Shown: positions 24,755 to 37,544, counted from the first letter of the stretch. The stretch: 64,000 nt of DNA from Eupeodes corollae (GCF_945859685.1 NC_079149.1:129792065-129856064); one strand, 5' to 3'. The notes: generated by a model not told the origin, from the letters alone. A program made the numbers and translations.

Positions 24755-25064
24755 CTATTGTAAAAAAAAAACACTCACGCAATTTTTTGAGAGTCCCTCT
24801 TGCATTTTTCTGCATTATTATCTTTATAACAAAATGTATTTGAAGTCGATATCTTTACTGGTTCTTAAGCTATGGACGACGAAAAAACGTCCCGAGGGTA
24901 CGGACGTAAAGACGTACGAACAAACGAACGTACGTACACACGCACGCACAGACATCTTTTTAAAAATTTTTTATTTCGACTCTAGGGACCTTGAAACGTC
25001 GAGAAATATCAAAATTTTCAATTTCACAAATCGGACCCATTACAATAACTTCCTATTGGAAGTT
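24755..25064 (-). repeat. AT-rich dispersed repeat family, copy 4 (head, antisense)
   Basis: Complementary to the head of copies 1b and 5. Its end is the stem-loop AACTTCC-TATT-GGAAGTT at 25047-25064, preceded by GGACCCATTACAATAACTT and the GACGTACGAAC/ACGTACGTACACACGCACGC stretch. Truncated at about 24755. The open frame over it is a shadow. Confidence 0.8.
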
Positions 25065-26877
25065 AAAAATAATAGCAGCATTTTTGAAAATTCTTATGTT
25101 TTGTATACAAGCACTCTTTGCAAAGAATAGAACAATCTTGAAAGTAATAACCTATATTCTCAAAATATTCGAATAGAATATCAGTTTTCACCAACAACAA
25201 AATTATTGATTTTGAGACATATTTTATTGCTGCTCCTATCAAATTAACGTTTTGTTATATAGCCTGTAGCCATCCTTAAAGAACTATTTAACACTCAAAG
25301 AATTTTTCAAATCAGATCCGTAGTTCCTGTAGTTAGTGCTTTCAAACAAACAAACAACAAACTTTAGCTTTATAATATTAGTATAGATGAAAAATAATTA
25401 TGTATCGGAATTTTCTTAAAAATGTTTAAAATGTTTAAAACAAAATAATTATAAATTGAGAATAGTTTGAAGGCAATATATTTAACTTGTGACAAGATTC
25501 GCTTCAAAAATTAATTTTAACCAATTTTTAGTAGTTTCTTCAAGTTTTTTATGTTTTGTTAGAAAACTGTAGCTTAGATTTTTGTCAAAAATGTTGATTT
25601 CTGATGCTTTGAACTATTTAAGAGGTAATATCAGTTTTTTTTTTGGTTATTTCGAATTTATACAAATTTGATATTAAGTTAAAATTCAATATTATTGATT
25701 ACATTGATCAACTAAAATTTTTAACTTATTTTTATTTCTTTAGTGAAAAAATACATAAATAAAGAATATTTATTTGAAGTCGATATTCTCAAAATAGGGC
25801 CAAATGGAATCTGCACCCAAAAAAATATCCGAATGTCCAAGATACATTGATGTAATTGATGTGATCACTTACTGGTACATACAGTGCTTTGCTTAAGTAA
25901 ATATAGCTGCGCCTTTTGTTCTTACTCAGACTTTTTTCTTTAAAGATGAATTTCAGTGATGTTTAACATTTATGGGTTAAATAGGTTCTACGTTGACTGG
26001 AACGATGTGACATGGTTTAAATGTTTCCAAAAACAAAATGATTTAAAACCAGAGTTGCCATTAAAGCTTACAGCCAGAGGTTTGAAAACAGAGTTTTAAT
26101 ATCTGATAAAGATGATTTCGTTTAGTTAAAGCCAAAATAGTTGTAGTCAAATTTTGGATGAGATTAAAGGATTTTGACTCAATTTAAACGGGATTCGAAC
26201 TGCAAAAATGATAAGTGTCACTGTTAATGGCAGTTGCATCACTGTCACTTATATCTTCGACTGCCAACTTTCAAGATAGAAACTTCAATGTCATACCAAT
26301 ACCAAACTCTAGATACAAAATCCAAACCATACAATACAAACTGCAAAAACAAGAAGAAACGAAAAATTAAAATTTCAGAAAAACGTATTTCAGCAGTCAT
26401 CGAGAGAAGACCAACTAACCCAAGAATTATCAAGAAATATTAAAAGAAATTTGTAGTTTCTCATAAAATTTCTACTTGAAATAAAAATAATTCAAAACTG
26501 ACTAATTTAACTTGATACTTAGTTTTTAAATAAGCAACACGTTGTTCCAATAATAAGAAAAAACAACATTCACACACACAGCAACGATTTGCAAAAACGG
26601 TTTGATAGTAAAATTGACTCTCGCTCAACGTGAATTAATCAACAATAGAGTAGCATTTCTTCCAAAAAATTTTTTTTTTTGAGGCTCGTAGTGCCATCTG
26701 TTTTCTGATTTCTTTTAATATAACTCAGGATTTTTCTCAAAAATTTAATTAGATTTATGTATGTATCAGAACCATTTAATATTGAATTTTTCGTGTCGAC
26801 GATACCGTTCAAGTCTACGAACTTTTTTAAGCAATGTCATATTTCATAAAACAATAATGTATCAGTCTTAGGCCTTT
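25065..26877. other. Gene-free AT-rich stretch
   Basis: No recognisable gene. TTTATTTGAAGTCGATAT at about 25769 resembles part of the AT-rich family head and may be a scrap of it. Open frames at 26234-26443 on both strands lack any domain. Confidence 0.55.
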
Positions 26878-26925
26878 TAAATGGTGAATGAAATCCTAAC
26901 TAGTCTGGATGCGTAGGGTTTCAGA

Positions 26926-27342
26926 GTGAAAGCCTATGCGGACGACGTTGCTATAGCAGTTTCAGGAAAGCATCCTTATATCCTAAAAGAACTCTTACGA
27001 TATGCCTTAGACAGACTAATACTTTGGGCTGATCGGTGTGGACTGGGTGTTAACTCACACAAAACCGATCTGGTTTTATTTTCGAGGAGATACAAAATTC
27101 CATTTGTCAACCCTCCTTATATTAAACGAATCCAATTAAAATTCTCAGATGAGGCTAAATACCTAGGTCTTGTCTTAGACAAAAAACTAAATTGGAAACG
27201 CAACGTACATGAAAGAGTCAAAAAAGCTACTGTAGCTCTCTTTTCTTGCAAAAAAGCTATTGGTAATAAATGGGTTTTACAGCCCAAAATCACGCATTGG
27301 CTATACACATCGGTATATTTTTTATCGGCAGGGATAAGTTAA
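26926..27342 (+). pseudogene. Reverse transcriptase palm and thumb (LOA-like copy 1)
   Basis: KAYADDVAIAV places the catalytic Asp pair at 26941-26946. Then WADRCGLGVNSHKTDLVLF, FSDEAKYLGLVLDKKLNWK, VKKATVALFSCKKAIG-KW and ITHWLYTSVYF. The frame closes at 27340. Copy 2 continues here with IRPILVYGVAIWW, so a small deletion has removed that part. The sequence resumes at about 27345 as KIQRSACLCING, RTTPSAALDTLLYLTPLDIF in another frame. Confidence 0.85.
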
Positions 27343-27479
27343 ATAAAATCCAACGTTCAGCCTGCCTATGTATAAACGGATCGCTGCGCACGACCCCGTC
27401 TGCAGCACTGGACACCTTGCTCTACCTTACACCTCTTGACATATTTAGCAAACAAATAGCTGCAAAGAAGGGGTTGGTG

Positions 27480-28141
27480 GTGGTGTGTACTCTGAACGAC
27501 TGAAATTAAGTCTCTCATTCCGCCTTCCCAATCATTGTAGCGTGTTCCAGGCGGAACTTTTGGCGATTAAGGAAGTCTTGTCTTGGCTCAAAGAAAACGT
27601 GATATCAACATCTGATATCCGTATTTTCTCTGACAGCCAGGCCGCTTCAAATCTCTGGACTCTGTCTCTACAAACTCTATAACAGTCTATAACTGTCGAT
27701 CGTCTCTAATGGAGATGGTGTAACAGTTTAATATTCACCTTTGCTGGGTGCATGCCGGGCCATAGAGACATTCCAGGTAACTGTAAGGCAGATGAACTCG
27801 CCAGGAACGGTACAGTACAGCCCATCCTACCATGTTTGGCAAGTACTGGCATACCAATCGCTACTTGTAAACTGCTGCTAATGCAAGACGCTGTGAGGAT
27901 GGCAGGCACCAGGTGGAACAACATCACCACTTGTCAAGTCACAAAAAACATCTGGCCAACACTGGATTTAAAACGTTCAAGGTGCTTGCTCTCTCTAAGC
28001 AGATCGCATATAAGCTCGATAATAGGTGTCATAACCGGACCCTTTCTAATAGGAAAGCACGCCACGAGACTAGGCTTATTCTCAAATGACTTTTGCAGAA
28101 GCTGTATGGACGAGGAAGAGGAAGAAACGGTTCTGCTCTAG
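27480..28141 (+). pseudogene. RNase H domain and C-terminal tail (LOA-like copy 1)
   Basis: YSERLKLSLSFRLPNHCSVF, FQAELLAIKEVLSWL (acidic Glu of RNase H) and IRIFSDSQAASNLW (catalytic Asp) come first. After a stop the second frame carries MPGHRDIPGNCKADELARNG, the fourth RNase H block. The first block, which reads FYTDGSK in copy 2, is deleted. RNase H in such elements removes element RNA from the RNA-DNA hybrid. The tail reaches FCRSCMDEEEEET, a Cys-poor remnant of the end region. Confidence 0.8.
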
Positions 28142-28365
28142 CTCGAAAACGCAAGAATTACCTAGGAGAATTCTTCTTTAACGATCTAAACGATCTAAAT
28201 CATATCAGTATAATCAGCCTCTCACGTTTCGTAAGGGACTCTAGCTGGTTCCATTGAGCTTAGGAGGAAGCCTCAAGATTCATGTGGTATCACAATGGGC
28301 CATTAAACTGGCCTAAGTGTGTCCGTTTCCATCTTGGACAGCCACTTTAACCTAACCTAGGTTTT

Positions 28366-30368
28366 TTAAAATTAAAAAAATTAAAAATTCTGCTAATTAT
28401 TTCAACAAAAGCTAAAATTTTAGATTCCACTTTGAAGTAGACTTATTCTTGTTGCTCCATTTTTTGAGAGGAATCACTGCATAATTTTAAATGTGTGTTG
28501 TTCTCTACAATCAATGCTTCTTAATACTTGAGAAGTAATATCTCTTAAATTAATTATTAAATCTCAGTTTTGAAGCATAAATACTTGCAATCAAAAATAT
28601 TTCTCATCTTAAAGAAAACAATATGAAGAAAAATTGTCATTTCAATAGCCGATAATCAAGCTAAATGCCTACAATCATGACAACACTTAACAAAAAAGTT
28701 ACCTTAACATCCTTAAATTATACAATATTACACCAAATACTAATCTTAATTCATTATAATGACGACGGCAATATCTAACAGAGTCCTTTTTCTTAATGTA
28801 CGTATTTATGTTTGTATCGTACATAGGTAAGCAAAAATGTGTTATTATATAGAAAAAAAGTTATAATTCCAAAAGTATGTATATGTAGGTATGTACCTAA
28901 AATAAATGCCTTATCACACCCCATATCGCCTCTCAAAAAGCCATAACCATCTATAATGCATCTCTCGTTCTCATTCCTCATTCTTATAATATTCCATAAG
29001 CAATTTGTCGTTAAACTTGCTATAGAACAAGCAATTTCGTAACAGCTGCCACTCCATAAACAATTAAAACTTAGAAAAACGTTTCCTTGTCGTATTATAC
29101 TCCTGGTTTTGACTTTTACTAGCTAAACTCGAATATACCCCCGAACCACCAGAAACCCCTTGTTCTGTTCATGGGGACCAAAAGGAAAACCCAACCGAAT
29201 CGAGCCAGTTTCAGGACCAGAACCAGGACCAAGCACACTACTTGATTTTTTTCTCATGTTTTGTGTTTTTTTTTTGTGTTACTGTTTCCTCTCACCGCAC
29301 GCATGACTTTGAACGACTTCCAACCATTAACTGGCAATAAATTAGATTGTCACATGTTAGTAATTACTTGACTATACTATGAGAGGCTTATACTCGTATC
29401 GTACATACCCCAAACCCTAAGCTAAGGCCAGGATAGCCTAAAACGCAATCGTCTCTGTTTTCTCAAGTTTCATTTCTACTTTCCAGTTCTCCATCAGTTA
29501 AAAAGCCTGCTGCTGTTTCGACTTCGACTTCGTCTGCTGCTGTTATTCCTTTTGGTTTCACATTTCGACTAAATTTAGCCCAAGATAACGCAAAACTGCT
29601 GTTGGAATAATATATATGATGCCCAGCCCATGCCACTGCCAGTGCGAGTGATATCCTTTTTGGAACGCGCGTACGCACACAAACCTGCCACATCTGTGAC
29701 GGGCACGTGAGTGAAATTTGCTGACTTTAATTCAATTTTTTTTTTTCGTTTTCGGTTCGGTTTGGTTTCTGTTCGGCTGGAGCTGAATTCTTTCACAATT
29801 TTCATGTCCTTGTTCGCTGTTGCTGTTGCTGTTATACCAAATGTTTCTCAACTGATGGTAATAAAAAATTGAGAAAAAAAAAAGATTATTTTCTCAACGC
29901 ATAACTTACCAACTGTGTCACACCGACCAACGACGACAAAGCTCGTGTTAATAACTTTAAAGGATAAAAAATACAACTTATTTCTTTTTTCAAAAAAAAG
30001 GAGCAAAAATATTCGTTTCAGGTGCTGAACACTTGCAGGAACTTTATTCACATACAATATGGCTTTAAAAAATGTAAAATAGGCAGATTGGTCGCACTTC
30101 TATGCACATAGGAAGAAAAACTAGATTTTTAGTTCTTGAAGACTATAATTTAACGACCATATTTAAAACTCAAGTCATGTGTTAACGACGCCACTTAAAA
30201 ACTTGTTAGTTGGGGAATTAGCCGCTTTTTATAGTTAAGTATATTTTTGAAACTAATTGTTATTTTTTTCTTCAGCTGGTCTTAAATAATAGCAATCAAA
30301 AGCAAAAATTAAACCTTCACACTTTTGTACCGTCCTCGTTAATCGTTTATGACAATTTCAATTTAAAT
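28366..30368. other. Gene-free stretch; 29100-29850 of mixed composition
   Basis: No supported gene. From about 29100 to 29850 GC rises and short repeats appear, such as GACTTC near 29520 and GCTGTT at 29815-29832. Minus-strand frames at 29463-29805 have no domain. This may be host non-coding DNA between repeats. Confidence 0.5.
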
Positions 30369-32390
30369 AAATGTTTTCTATGTTTTTTAAGGATTTCCTT
30401 TTTTGGATTTTTTTTTATAAATGTTTTCTACACCTTTTAAAGGATTTCTTATAAATCATCCCTAGAAATAATTGAAAATTGGACTTAATAAAACTTGTAT
30501 TCTTAAAAACATAGAAAACATAGATTAACAAAATTTTCACGTCTACCACAAGATATTTAACTATTGAGCAAGACATATTTCAGATGTATACATTTTAACT
30601 TCTTTTTTAATGATGTTTCGTCAGTAGTTAGAAAAAAACATAGAAAAATGTATAAGATTTCAACTGTCAGATTGAAAAAAAATCGATGTTTGAAACTAAA
30701 AGCAATTATTGCATTTGTTTGTTTTTAACAATGCTTTGAGATGATTTTTTTTACAAAGAGCGTGCATTCTGTTAAAAAACATAGAATTTTTTGTGAATTT
30801 TACTTGAAATAAGAACTAATTTCAAGTTTTTCTAAAAAATACCAAATAAAGTTATTACTTTGTGATGACTTCAATTTGAATGAAAAACCCATAAAATGAA
30901 CATAGAAAACATAGAATAAACAAATTCAAATTTGTAAAATTTGAATACAAATTATTAAGCACTCTATATTTCGTTAAAACATTTTTTATTAAGTGCTATT
31001 TAACAACAATTTACGTTTAAAGAAAAAAAATATAGAAAACATATTATAATTTAAGTAGAAAAATCATTAAATAGGATCTTGTGAGATCAACTTAAAGTTA
31101 TGGTAAAAGCTCCTTACCGTTAAGTTTTTAACTACATTTATACAAATTCAAAATCAGAAAAAAATAGAAAACATAGTATTAAAAATTTCAAAATTGCTGG
31201 GATAGATTAGAAATTATTAAACCACTTATATTTCACTAAAAAAGTAGTAAACATTATTTTCTTAGTGTTGGCTGTTTTGCTATGCTACCATTAAACGCCT
31301 TAAGAAAAAAACATAGAAAACATAGCATGGACAATTTTTAACTGTGAAAACAACTGAAATCGTTATTGTAAAAACTCCTTACGGTTAAATTTTTAGCTAC
31401 ATTTATTCAAATTAAAAATTATTAAACATACAAAACATAGTATTAAAAATTTCAAAATTGCTGTGATAGATTAGAAATTATTAAACAAATAATATTTCAC
31501 TAATAAAGTAGAAAACATTATTTTCTAAGCGTTTGCTGTTTTGATAACATTAAACGCCTTAAAAAAAATATAGAAAACATAGCATGGACAATTTTTAGCT
31601 GTTGAACGTAAGGAAGAATTAAAACCCTTCAAGTTTATTAATATTTTAATCAAACTATGAAGGAGATATATTTCCTTAAATTTGGACATCTTAATTAAAG
31701 CTTAAACATAGAAAACATAGTATGTCAAAACTAAAATTCGTATGAATAAATTTCTATGCATATTTTCATATTACAAAGTTGAATGTTTTTGCCGAATGGG
31801 TACTTAATTTACTTCATATTTATCCAGTAGAAAGAAAACATAGTATTATTTTTTCATTAGCGCCACCTTAAGTAAGTAAGGAAAGAAAACATAGAATATA
31901 TTGAGAATTTTAATTCGAATGAACAAGTTTGATATACATAATGTACTTATTACAATATTTAACTTATTGGAATATTTTGAGTTTATTCGTTTATTTAAAA
32001 GGTAAATCAGTATACAAATCTTAAAAAAAACATGAAAAACATAGATATAAAATCTTAAGGAGTTACAACAAGAGCGCAAATAAAAAAAACAACTACAAAA
32101 ACATAAAAAATACTTCACGTTAAACAATCTACTGCCATAAATTATAAGCATTTCATATTGCTAACATCTTTTTATCGAGAGTATTTGAAATCTGAGCATG
32201 AATAAAGAAAGATAAATAACGTAGAAAACATCGCATCGACAAATTGAAGCTTCTATAACAATTTGAAGCTCATTGAGTTAAAATCATTAAGCTTTTGGTA
32301 ATTTTAAACAAAGTTGTAAGCAACTTTTTAAGATGGTTTAATAAGAAGTGTTCTTCCAAAGCAGTATAAACAAATATAGAAAACATAGAA
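30369..32390 (+). repeat. Array of diverged ~130 bp units sharing an ACATAGAAAACATAG-like box
   Basis: A box close to ACATAGAAAACATAG starts near 30511, 30640, 30781, 30902, 31032, 31164, 31313, 31428, 31570, 31708, 31831, 31881, 32031, 32221 and 32376. Two inverted, partial boxes lie at 30371 and 30421. Spacing is mostly 115-155 bp. DNA between boxes is AT-rich and poorly conserved, except for a recent ~264 bp dimer duplication (31164-31427 against 31428-31700, sharing CATGGACAATTTTTA and TTAAACGCCTTAA). There is no coding frame. I do not recognise it as a named satellite. Confidence 0.85.
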
Positions 32391-35089
32391 TACAAAATGT
32401 TCAGACAATTGAATGTGTTTTTTATAGGCGCATTTTATTGATTTATTTTTTTGATGGGGCACAAAATAATAATGAAAGTTAAGGGACCCATATCATGTAT
32501 AATTTAAGTCACATGTCAATATTATTGACTCATAAGCCAAATTTTGCCGAAGGATAAATTTATATTTTTTTTTTTCTAAAAACCAATACCCGTCCGTTTT
32601 TCTATTTGACAGTACGGGAACCATTAAATGAAAAATCTATCTATTGCAGCACATGTTGCACACAATTTGGTTACAACCAGGCCATAAGAATTGTTGTTTT
32701 ATGTCCTATATTTCTCTCAAGCTGACTATGTGGATCCGTATATCTTTGAGCTGGGGTACTTCAAGGGTCCATTGAGTTCGTATGTGTTGTTCGTTTGTCC
32801 ATCAATTTCAGAAGGAATGAGTTTTTTTTTCTATGTTTTGTTTTCTTTTTTCGATCGAAAGTCTATAACGAGTATTAAAAGGAGATTTGATTCGATATCC
32901 TCTTCAGGATATGTCAAAAATGTGAAAAGAAGTGGGGGCGAGGGGGGTTATGCTGAAAGAAATAGACGATGGACAGGACGACATATGGATATGAAAACAT
33001 TTTAATGATGAATTCGATGTGTGCTTTCGTTGTTCCCACATATACATACATACATACAAACCTATCTACTTTCTACATCAATCCGTCTAGGATTTGTCCA
33101 TATGAGTTAGCTTTGATTTGAGTTGGTTGGTCGGGACTTAGAGATATAGACTAAGACTATACAAAGGGTAGTCACCCTATTTTTGATATGGTTTTATGTC
33201 TAGCTTTTTGTTTGTTGCCCAAGTCAAAGCCTGTCTGATGTGTGGCTGTGTCTATATAACTTTGTATAGGTATAGCTTCGATTGTATTATCCTCCAAAAA
33301 AAGAAACTTTTTGTCACACATTAGAGTGTTATCGGATCCCAAAATTAGGATAACGACCACCACAAACGCAAACGAACAAACGACAATGGCGTGGCGGTGG
33401 CGGCCGGCGTATGGTGGCGTTTGAAAGTACACACACAAAAAACATAAAGAAAACGCGCCAATCTAGAATATCGAGTTCAGAGGGAAACCAACAAAATTTA
33501 CTCCATAGTCTCGTATAGTAGGAGACACGAGAGCCCCCGAAATAAAAACTAGCTGCTACCATACAAGGACCATACACCAAACTGGAACAACAGGATATTG
33601 TGAGTCGTGATGGTGACGCGATGCAGAGTGTGGGAATTTGAAAGGATATCGGATTTCGAGCACGTTTCTATGCCATATTTATGTGTGTTATGTTTTCTTT
33701 TTTTTTAGATATCCTTTTTTGCATTTCGTCCTTTGTAGTTTAGTGTGTTTATTTTTTTTTTTGGGTTGTGTGTCAGACTTTCATATTTCGTTTGTATATT
33801 TTGCTTTCTTTTGGCGGGACTATATTTTGGGTCGCCTTGATCAGAGCGATATTCATCAGTAGGTTTTGAACTCGTAGGGTGACTTTGGGTAGGTTTCTTT
33901 TTCTCTTTCGAAATAGATTGGGTATCGTTCGTATCGTATGTTGAGGCTTTGTTTGAAGTTCTAGCGAGAAATAAGAGGTATACATTTTTTATAAAGTTTG
34001 AATTAAAAGAAACTATACAAAGGCAAATGTTACTCTCAATGAGTTTGTATTTTTGGAGAACAAAGAAATTCCAACTACGAGATGAATGACGCCGAATGAG
34101 GACTATTTTCAAGTTTTGAGAATTTCATTAATTTAACCAATTTTGGAATTGAACCAAATAATGTTTGGTTTGCTTTGAAAACTTTTTGGATGCATTTTTT
34201 CGCATTATCACCTTCTCATAAATTTTAATATGTTATTTCATCAAAGGATATGATAACTGAAATAATTTGTATATTTACTCGCTTTTAGTCATGCAAGGTC
34301 TGCATACAAGTCTTAAAATATAGAGACGTCCTATCTTTGTCAGTTGATGGCAGCCATATTTTTAATTTTCAACAAACCTTTATTAATTAAAAAAAAGAAA
34401 ATAGAAAAAAGTTACAGCTTTCCTGAAAAATTTAAAGAAGTCACGACAATCAACAAGTTTGTAATATTTATTTTTAGACAAAGTTCAATCTTAAGAATTT
34501 TTAACTAAACGGAGCAAATAGTTGGGACAGGCAGGAAGAACAAAGGAATCGCTGAACCGATTTTATGCGACTTTTCTTCCATCATCATGTCATACTTATT
34601 TAGTTAAGGTGGCGCTAAAATTCGCAAGGGAGCTAGGAATTAACCAACATAAGATTCCCGTAAGCCTGGTCCCTTATTGGCTCTTTCTTGTTTTGCGCCA
34701 AGTTGGCTGAGTCATAGTCTTTCTCTCTGGGTTAAATTCGAAGACTATTCAGGCTTAGTCATTGGGCTTTTATTCTATTTACTAGATTAGTATCGCTGTA
34801 CTGTTAGTACTTGGTTTCTTTTCTACCACTCATCATCTATTCAAATTGATTCAACATTCACCCCACACATTTTTCCCTCTACGACTTTCTCATCATTCTT
34901 TAACAAAGTATAAGCCTAATCGCCATAAGTGAGAACCTAGATGATGATTGTTTTGTAGGGAGTTACTAAAGATGCTCGAGGAAGAAACCTTATACTCAAT
35001 TGCATTAAAAGTCGACAAAAATATGGATTTTCAAGAGTTATTCTCTGACTAATTTGACCACTAGGTGTCGTTGACTGAATTTAAACTAT
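32391..35089. other. Gene-free stretch with microsatellites
   Basis: No supported gene. Contains an ATAC/CATA repeat at 33042-33059 and a GGCGGTGGCGGCCGGCG GC-rich patch at about 33390-33410. A 24-bp block at 34595-34618 is inverted relative to 31857-31880 (22 of 24 positions by eye). Frames at 32691-33005, 33172-33862 and 34522-34710 give low-complexity peptides. Confidence 0.55.
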
Positions 35090-35450
35090 CTCAAAGTTAA
35101 AGCTGTCCAAGACGCCGTCTTTCAAAGTCCTTTTTTGATGACGGACTTTTGTATTACCCATTTTCTCCGCACCATAAACATAACGTTCTGATCTTCCAAT
35201 TATGTTAATATCATCAAAACCTTAAGAAAATTTTGCTTCTAGTTTTGACGACTGAGTTTTGCACAATCTTTTTCAAGAGCGATGTAAAAGAGGACGCATG
35301 ACAGTGCATTGTCTTGTTTTAAAACTTCTTTGACATCAAAAGCATTAGTAAGATCTTTTCCGAACTTCATAAAGTGGGGTGCATTGCTCATGTTATTCTA
35401 AACAAAGGGACAAGTATATAGATACTATCACACATGGCCTTGATAAATAG
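35090..35450 (-). mobile_element. RTE-like RT relic, antisense, left piece
   Basis: On the minus strand, FIKAMCDSIYI at about 35440 aligns with DFKAAYDSIYR of the other RTE copies. It is followed by KFGKDLTNAFDVKEVLKQD, NALSC, YIALEK and a decayed QNVMFMV near the former thumb. It is heavily broken. The preceding part of an RTE RT in the same orientation lies at 37545-37855, on the far side of RTE copy B, so these may be two halves of one older element. Confidence 0.7.
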
Positions 35451-35739
35451 TTTACTTTCCTTGTTTGAAGTTACAACAATAGGTACCCATTGGGTTCTTG
35501 ACGAACGACAATGCAAGCTGCAAAATTAATTGATTAAAAGTTTCTTGGAGTTAAAGTAGAAATACATAGTAGGTCATTCTATTTTATTCAAAATGCTAAA
35601 AGCTAAGATTTGTAATGGTCAAAATAATAGAACACTAGTTTCGGTATTTCAAACTTTAAGTTGGTTGAAACCCAGTGTTTTGAAATTCTGTTAAAGACTG
35701 AAAAAAATCGTTTTAATATTATATTAATATTTTATACGA

Positions 35740-37440
35740 ACCGAAGCCTGTAAAGACGATCAGGGGAACATCGTAATAGAACCGCAGTCGATGCTGATAA
35801 TATGGAAAGATCACTTCTCCAAATCATATAACGGCGATGACGAACCGAATTCCGCTGTAAGGGAGATAGAACCACTCAATCTCGGCGACGCAGATCAACA
35901 ATTCCACCTACCCGACCTTGACGAAGTGAAGATAATATCTTAACTTAAGTAAAACAAAGCTGCTGGAGCTGATGGCATCGCTACCGAACTATTCAAAGTA
36001 GCAGGCGATTAATTGGTAGGGAGCATGCACCAACTCATCTGCAAAATATGGTCGGAAGAAGGCATGCCCGATGAGTGGAATCTCAGCATAGTGTGCCCGA
36101 TACAAAAGAAAGAAGACCCTCTAAACTGCGCCAACTACAGAGGCATCAGTCTCCTTAACATTGCGTATAAGATCCTCTCTGCCGTATTATGTGAACTTCT
36201 GAAGCCATTCGTCAACAACCTGATTGGTCCTTATCAGTGTGGCTTGAGACCAGGAAAGTCCACTATCGACCAAATATTCACACTACATCAGATCTTGGAA
36301 AAAACCCAGGAGCTCCAAATCAGTACCCACCATCTCTTTATCGATTTTAAAGTCGCGTATGACAGTATCTAGAGGGAAGAGCTCTACAGAGCAATGTCTA
36401 GTTTTGGCATCCCTGTCAAACTTATCCGTTTGTGCAGAATGACGATGGAGAATGCACGCTGCTCTATCAAGGTCGGAAAAGATTTTACCGATGCACTTGT
36501 TGTCAAAAAAGGTTTTAGACAAGGCGATGCACTGTCATGCGACTTCTTCAACATCGTTCTGGAAAGAATTGTGCAAAACTCAACCGTCAACACTAGAGGC
36601 ACAATCTTCCAAAGGTCCATCCAATTACTCAGATACGCAGATGATATTGACATAATTGGAAGATCAAATCATGATGTCAGTGGAGCGTTTTTGACCATTG
36701 CGACGGAAGCGAAGAAAATGGGTTAAGTGGTCAATGAGGGCAAGACCAAGTATAATGCTGTCATCAAAATGGACACTGAACAACGACTTCTTGGACAAAA
36801 TGTCACCATAAACAGCTATAACTTTGAGGTAGTTAAGGACTTTGTCTACCTAGGCACCACTATTAATGCAGACAACGACACCAGCGCTGAAATCAAACGA
36901 AGAATAACTCTTGTAAATCGCTGCTTCTTTGGACATAGAAGGCAATTGAAAAGTAAAGTCCTCTCTCGAGCATCTTAAATCACCATCTATAAGACACTCA
37001 CTATCCCGGTTCTCATTTATGGCGCTGACCCCTGGACCCTGTCAAAGAAAGATGAGAGCGTGTTAGGATGCTTCGAAAGAAAAATTCTTTCTCCATAGAT
37101 GGAGGTTCGAGGATAATGGAGGAGAAGATATAACGACAAACTGTACGGGCTGTACAGCGATACTGACCTAGTTAGCAGAATTAAAGTCCAACGGCTTAGA
37201 TGGCTAGGTCTTGTAGAGCAGTTGCACATCAATGCTCCAGCCCGGAAGGTCTTCGAATCCAATCCCGAGGGACGGCGCAGTAGAGGAAGACCGCGACTCA
37301 GGTGGCACCCAGGTGGAAGAGGACCTCAACCAACTTGGCGTGCGAAAGTGGAGACAGCTAGCTAGGGACCGAGCTGGCTGGAGACGCTTGTTGGTTGAGG
37401 CCCAGGTCCGCCCGGACTGTAGCGTCACCTTAAGTAACCG
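35740..37440 (+). mobile_element. RTE-like non-LTR retrotransposon B, 5' truncated
   Basis: The best-preserved RT of the window. Frame 1 stays open in sense from about 35755 (NIVIEPQSML) to about 37300, despite stops near 35939, 35954, 36010, 36370, 36724, 36976, 37097 and 37112. A shift at about 37305 moves the last part to frame 2. The endonuclease is absent, so the 5' end is cut in the linker. The 3' end of the coding part is at about 37430. Antisense RTE pieces lie on both sides (35090-35450 and 37545-37855), which suggests B landed within an older copy. Confidence 0.88.
36013..37440 (+). pseudogene. RTE reverse transcriptase (copy B)
   Basis: Domains in order: fingers NLSIVCPIQKKEDPLNCANY and RGISLLNIAYKILS; QCGLRPGKSTIDQIFTLHQI; palm LFIDFKVAYDSI with the first catalytic Asp; KKGFRQGDALSCDFFNIVLE; RYADDIDIIGRS with YADD at 36634-36645; NEGKTKY; then YLGTTI and KTLTIPVLIYGADPWTLSK of the thumb. 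The end has QRLRWLGLVEQL, PARKVFESNPEGRRSRGRP and, in frame 2, QVEEDLNQLGVRKWRQLARD. That last run is characteristic of RTE-type ORF2 C-termini. Catalytic residues remain but stops at 36370 and 36724 preclude a product. Confidence 0.9.
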
Positions 37441-37544
37441 CATTTTGAATTACAGAAATTTCAAAGCAAAACATTGTATTTGAGATTTTTGAATATCATC
37501 TACCTTTAATAATAAGAGACTATTGCCTTTTTTAATTGGCGTAG

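Larger units (their letters stand above)
26878..28365 (+). mobile_element. LOA-like non-LTR retrotransposon, copy 1, 5' truncated
   Basis: Encodes the last part of a LINE polyprotein: RT palm end, thumb, and RNase H. It starts abruptly just upstream of the YADD block (VNEILTSLDA at about 26883) and ends AACCTAACCTA near 28362 with no long A-tail. Its closest relative in the window is copy 2 at 59690-61650, which shares the thumb, the RNase H domain and the same 3' end. LOA assignment follows from RNase H plus the YLGLVLDKKLNWK and RTTPSAALDTLL blocks and is an inference. Frameshifts and an internal deletion near 27460 make it dead. Confidence 0.85.

Noticed and set aside
28345..28365. Telomeric TTAGG tract
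   Set aside because: Only about two units at the exact end of a LOA-like element, and the same at the other copy, so it is an element terminus.
30369..32390. CRISPR-like repeat-spacer array
   Set aside because: Boxes are only ~15 bp and imperfect, spacers vary from about 35 to 175 bp and are themselves partly related, no cas genes are near, and the DNA is clearly eukaryotic.
33638..33862. 74-codon hydrophobic frame as a membrane protein
   Set aside because: Phe-rich peptide from poly-T tracts. No start context or domain, and overlapping antisense frames are equally open.
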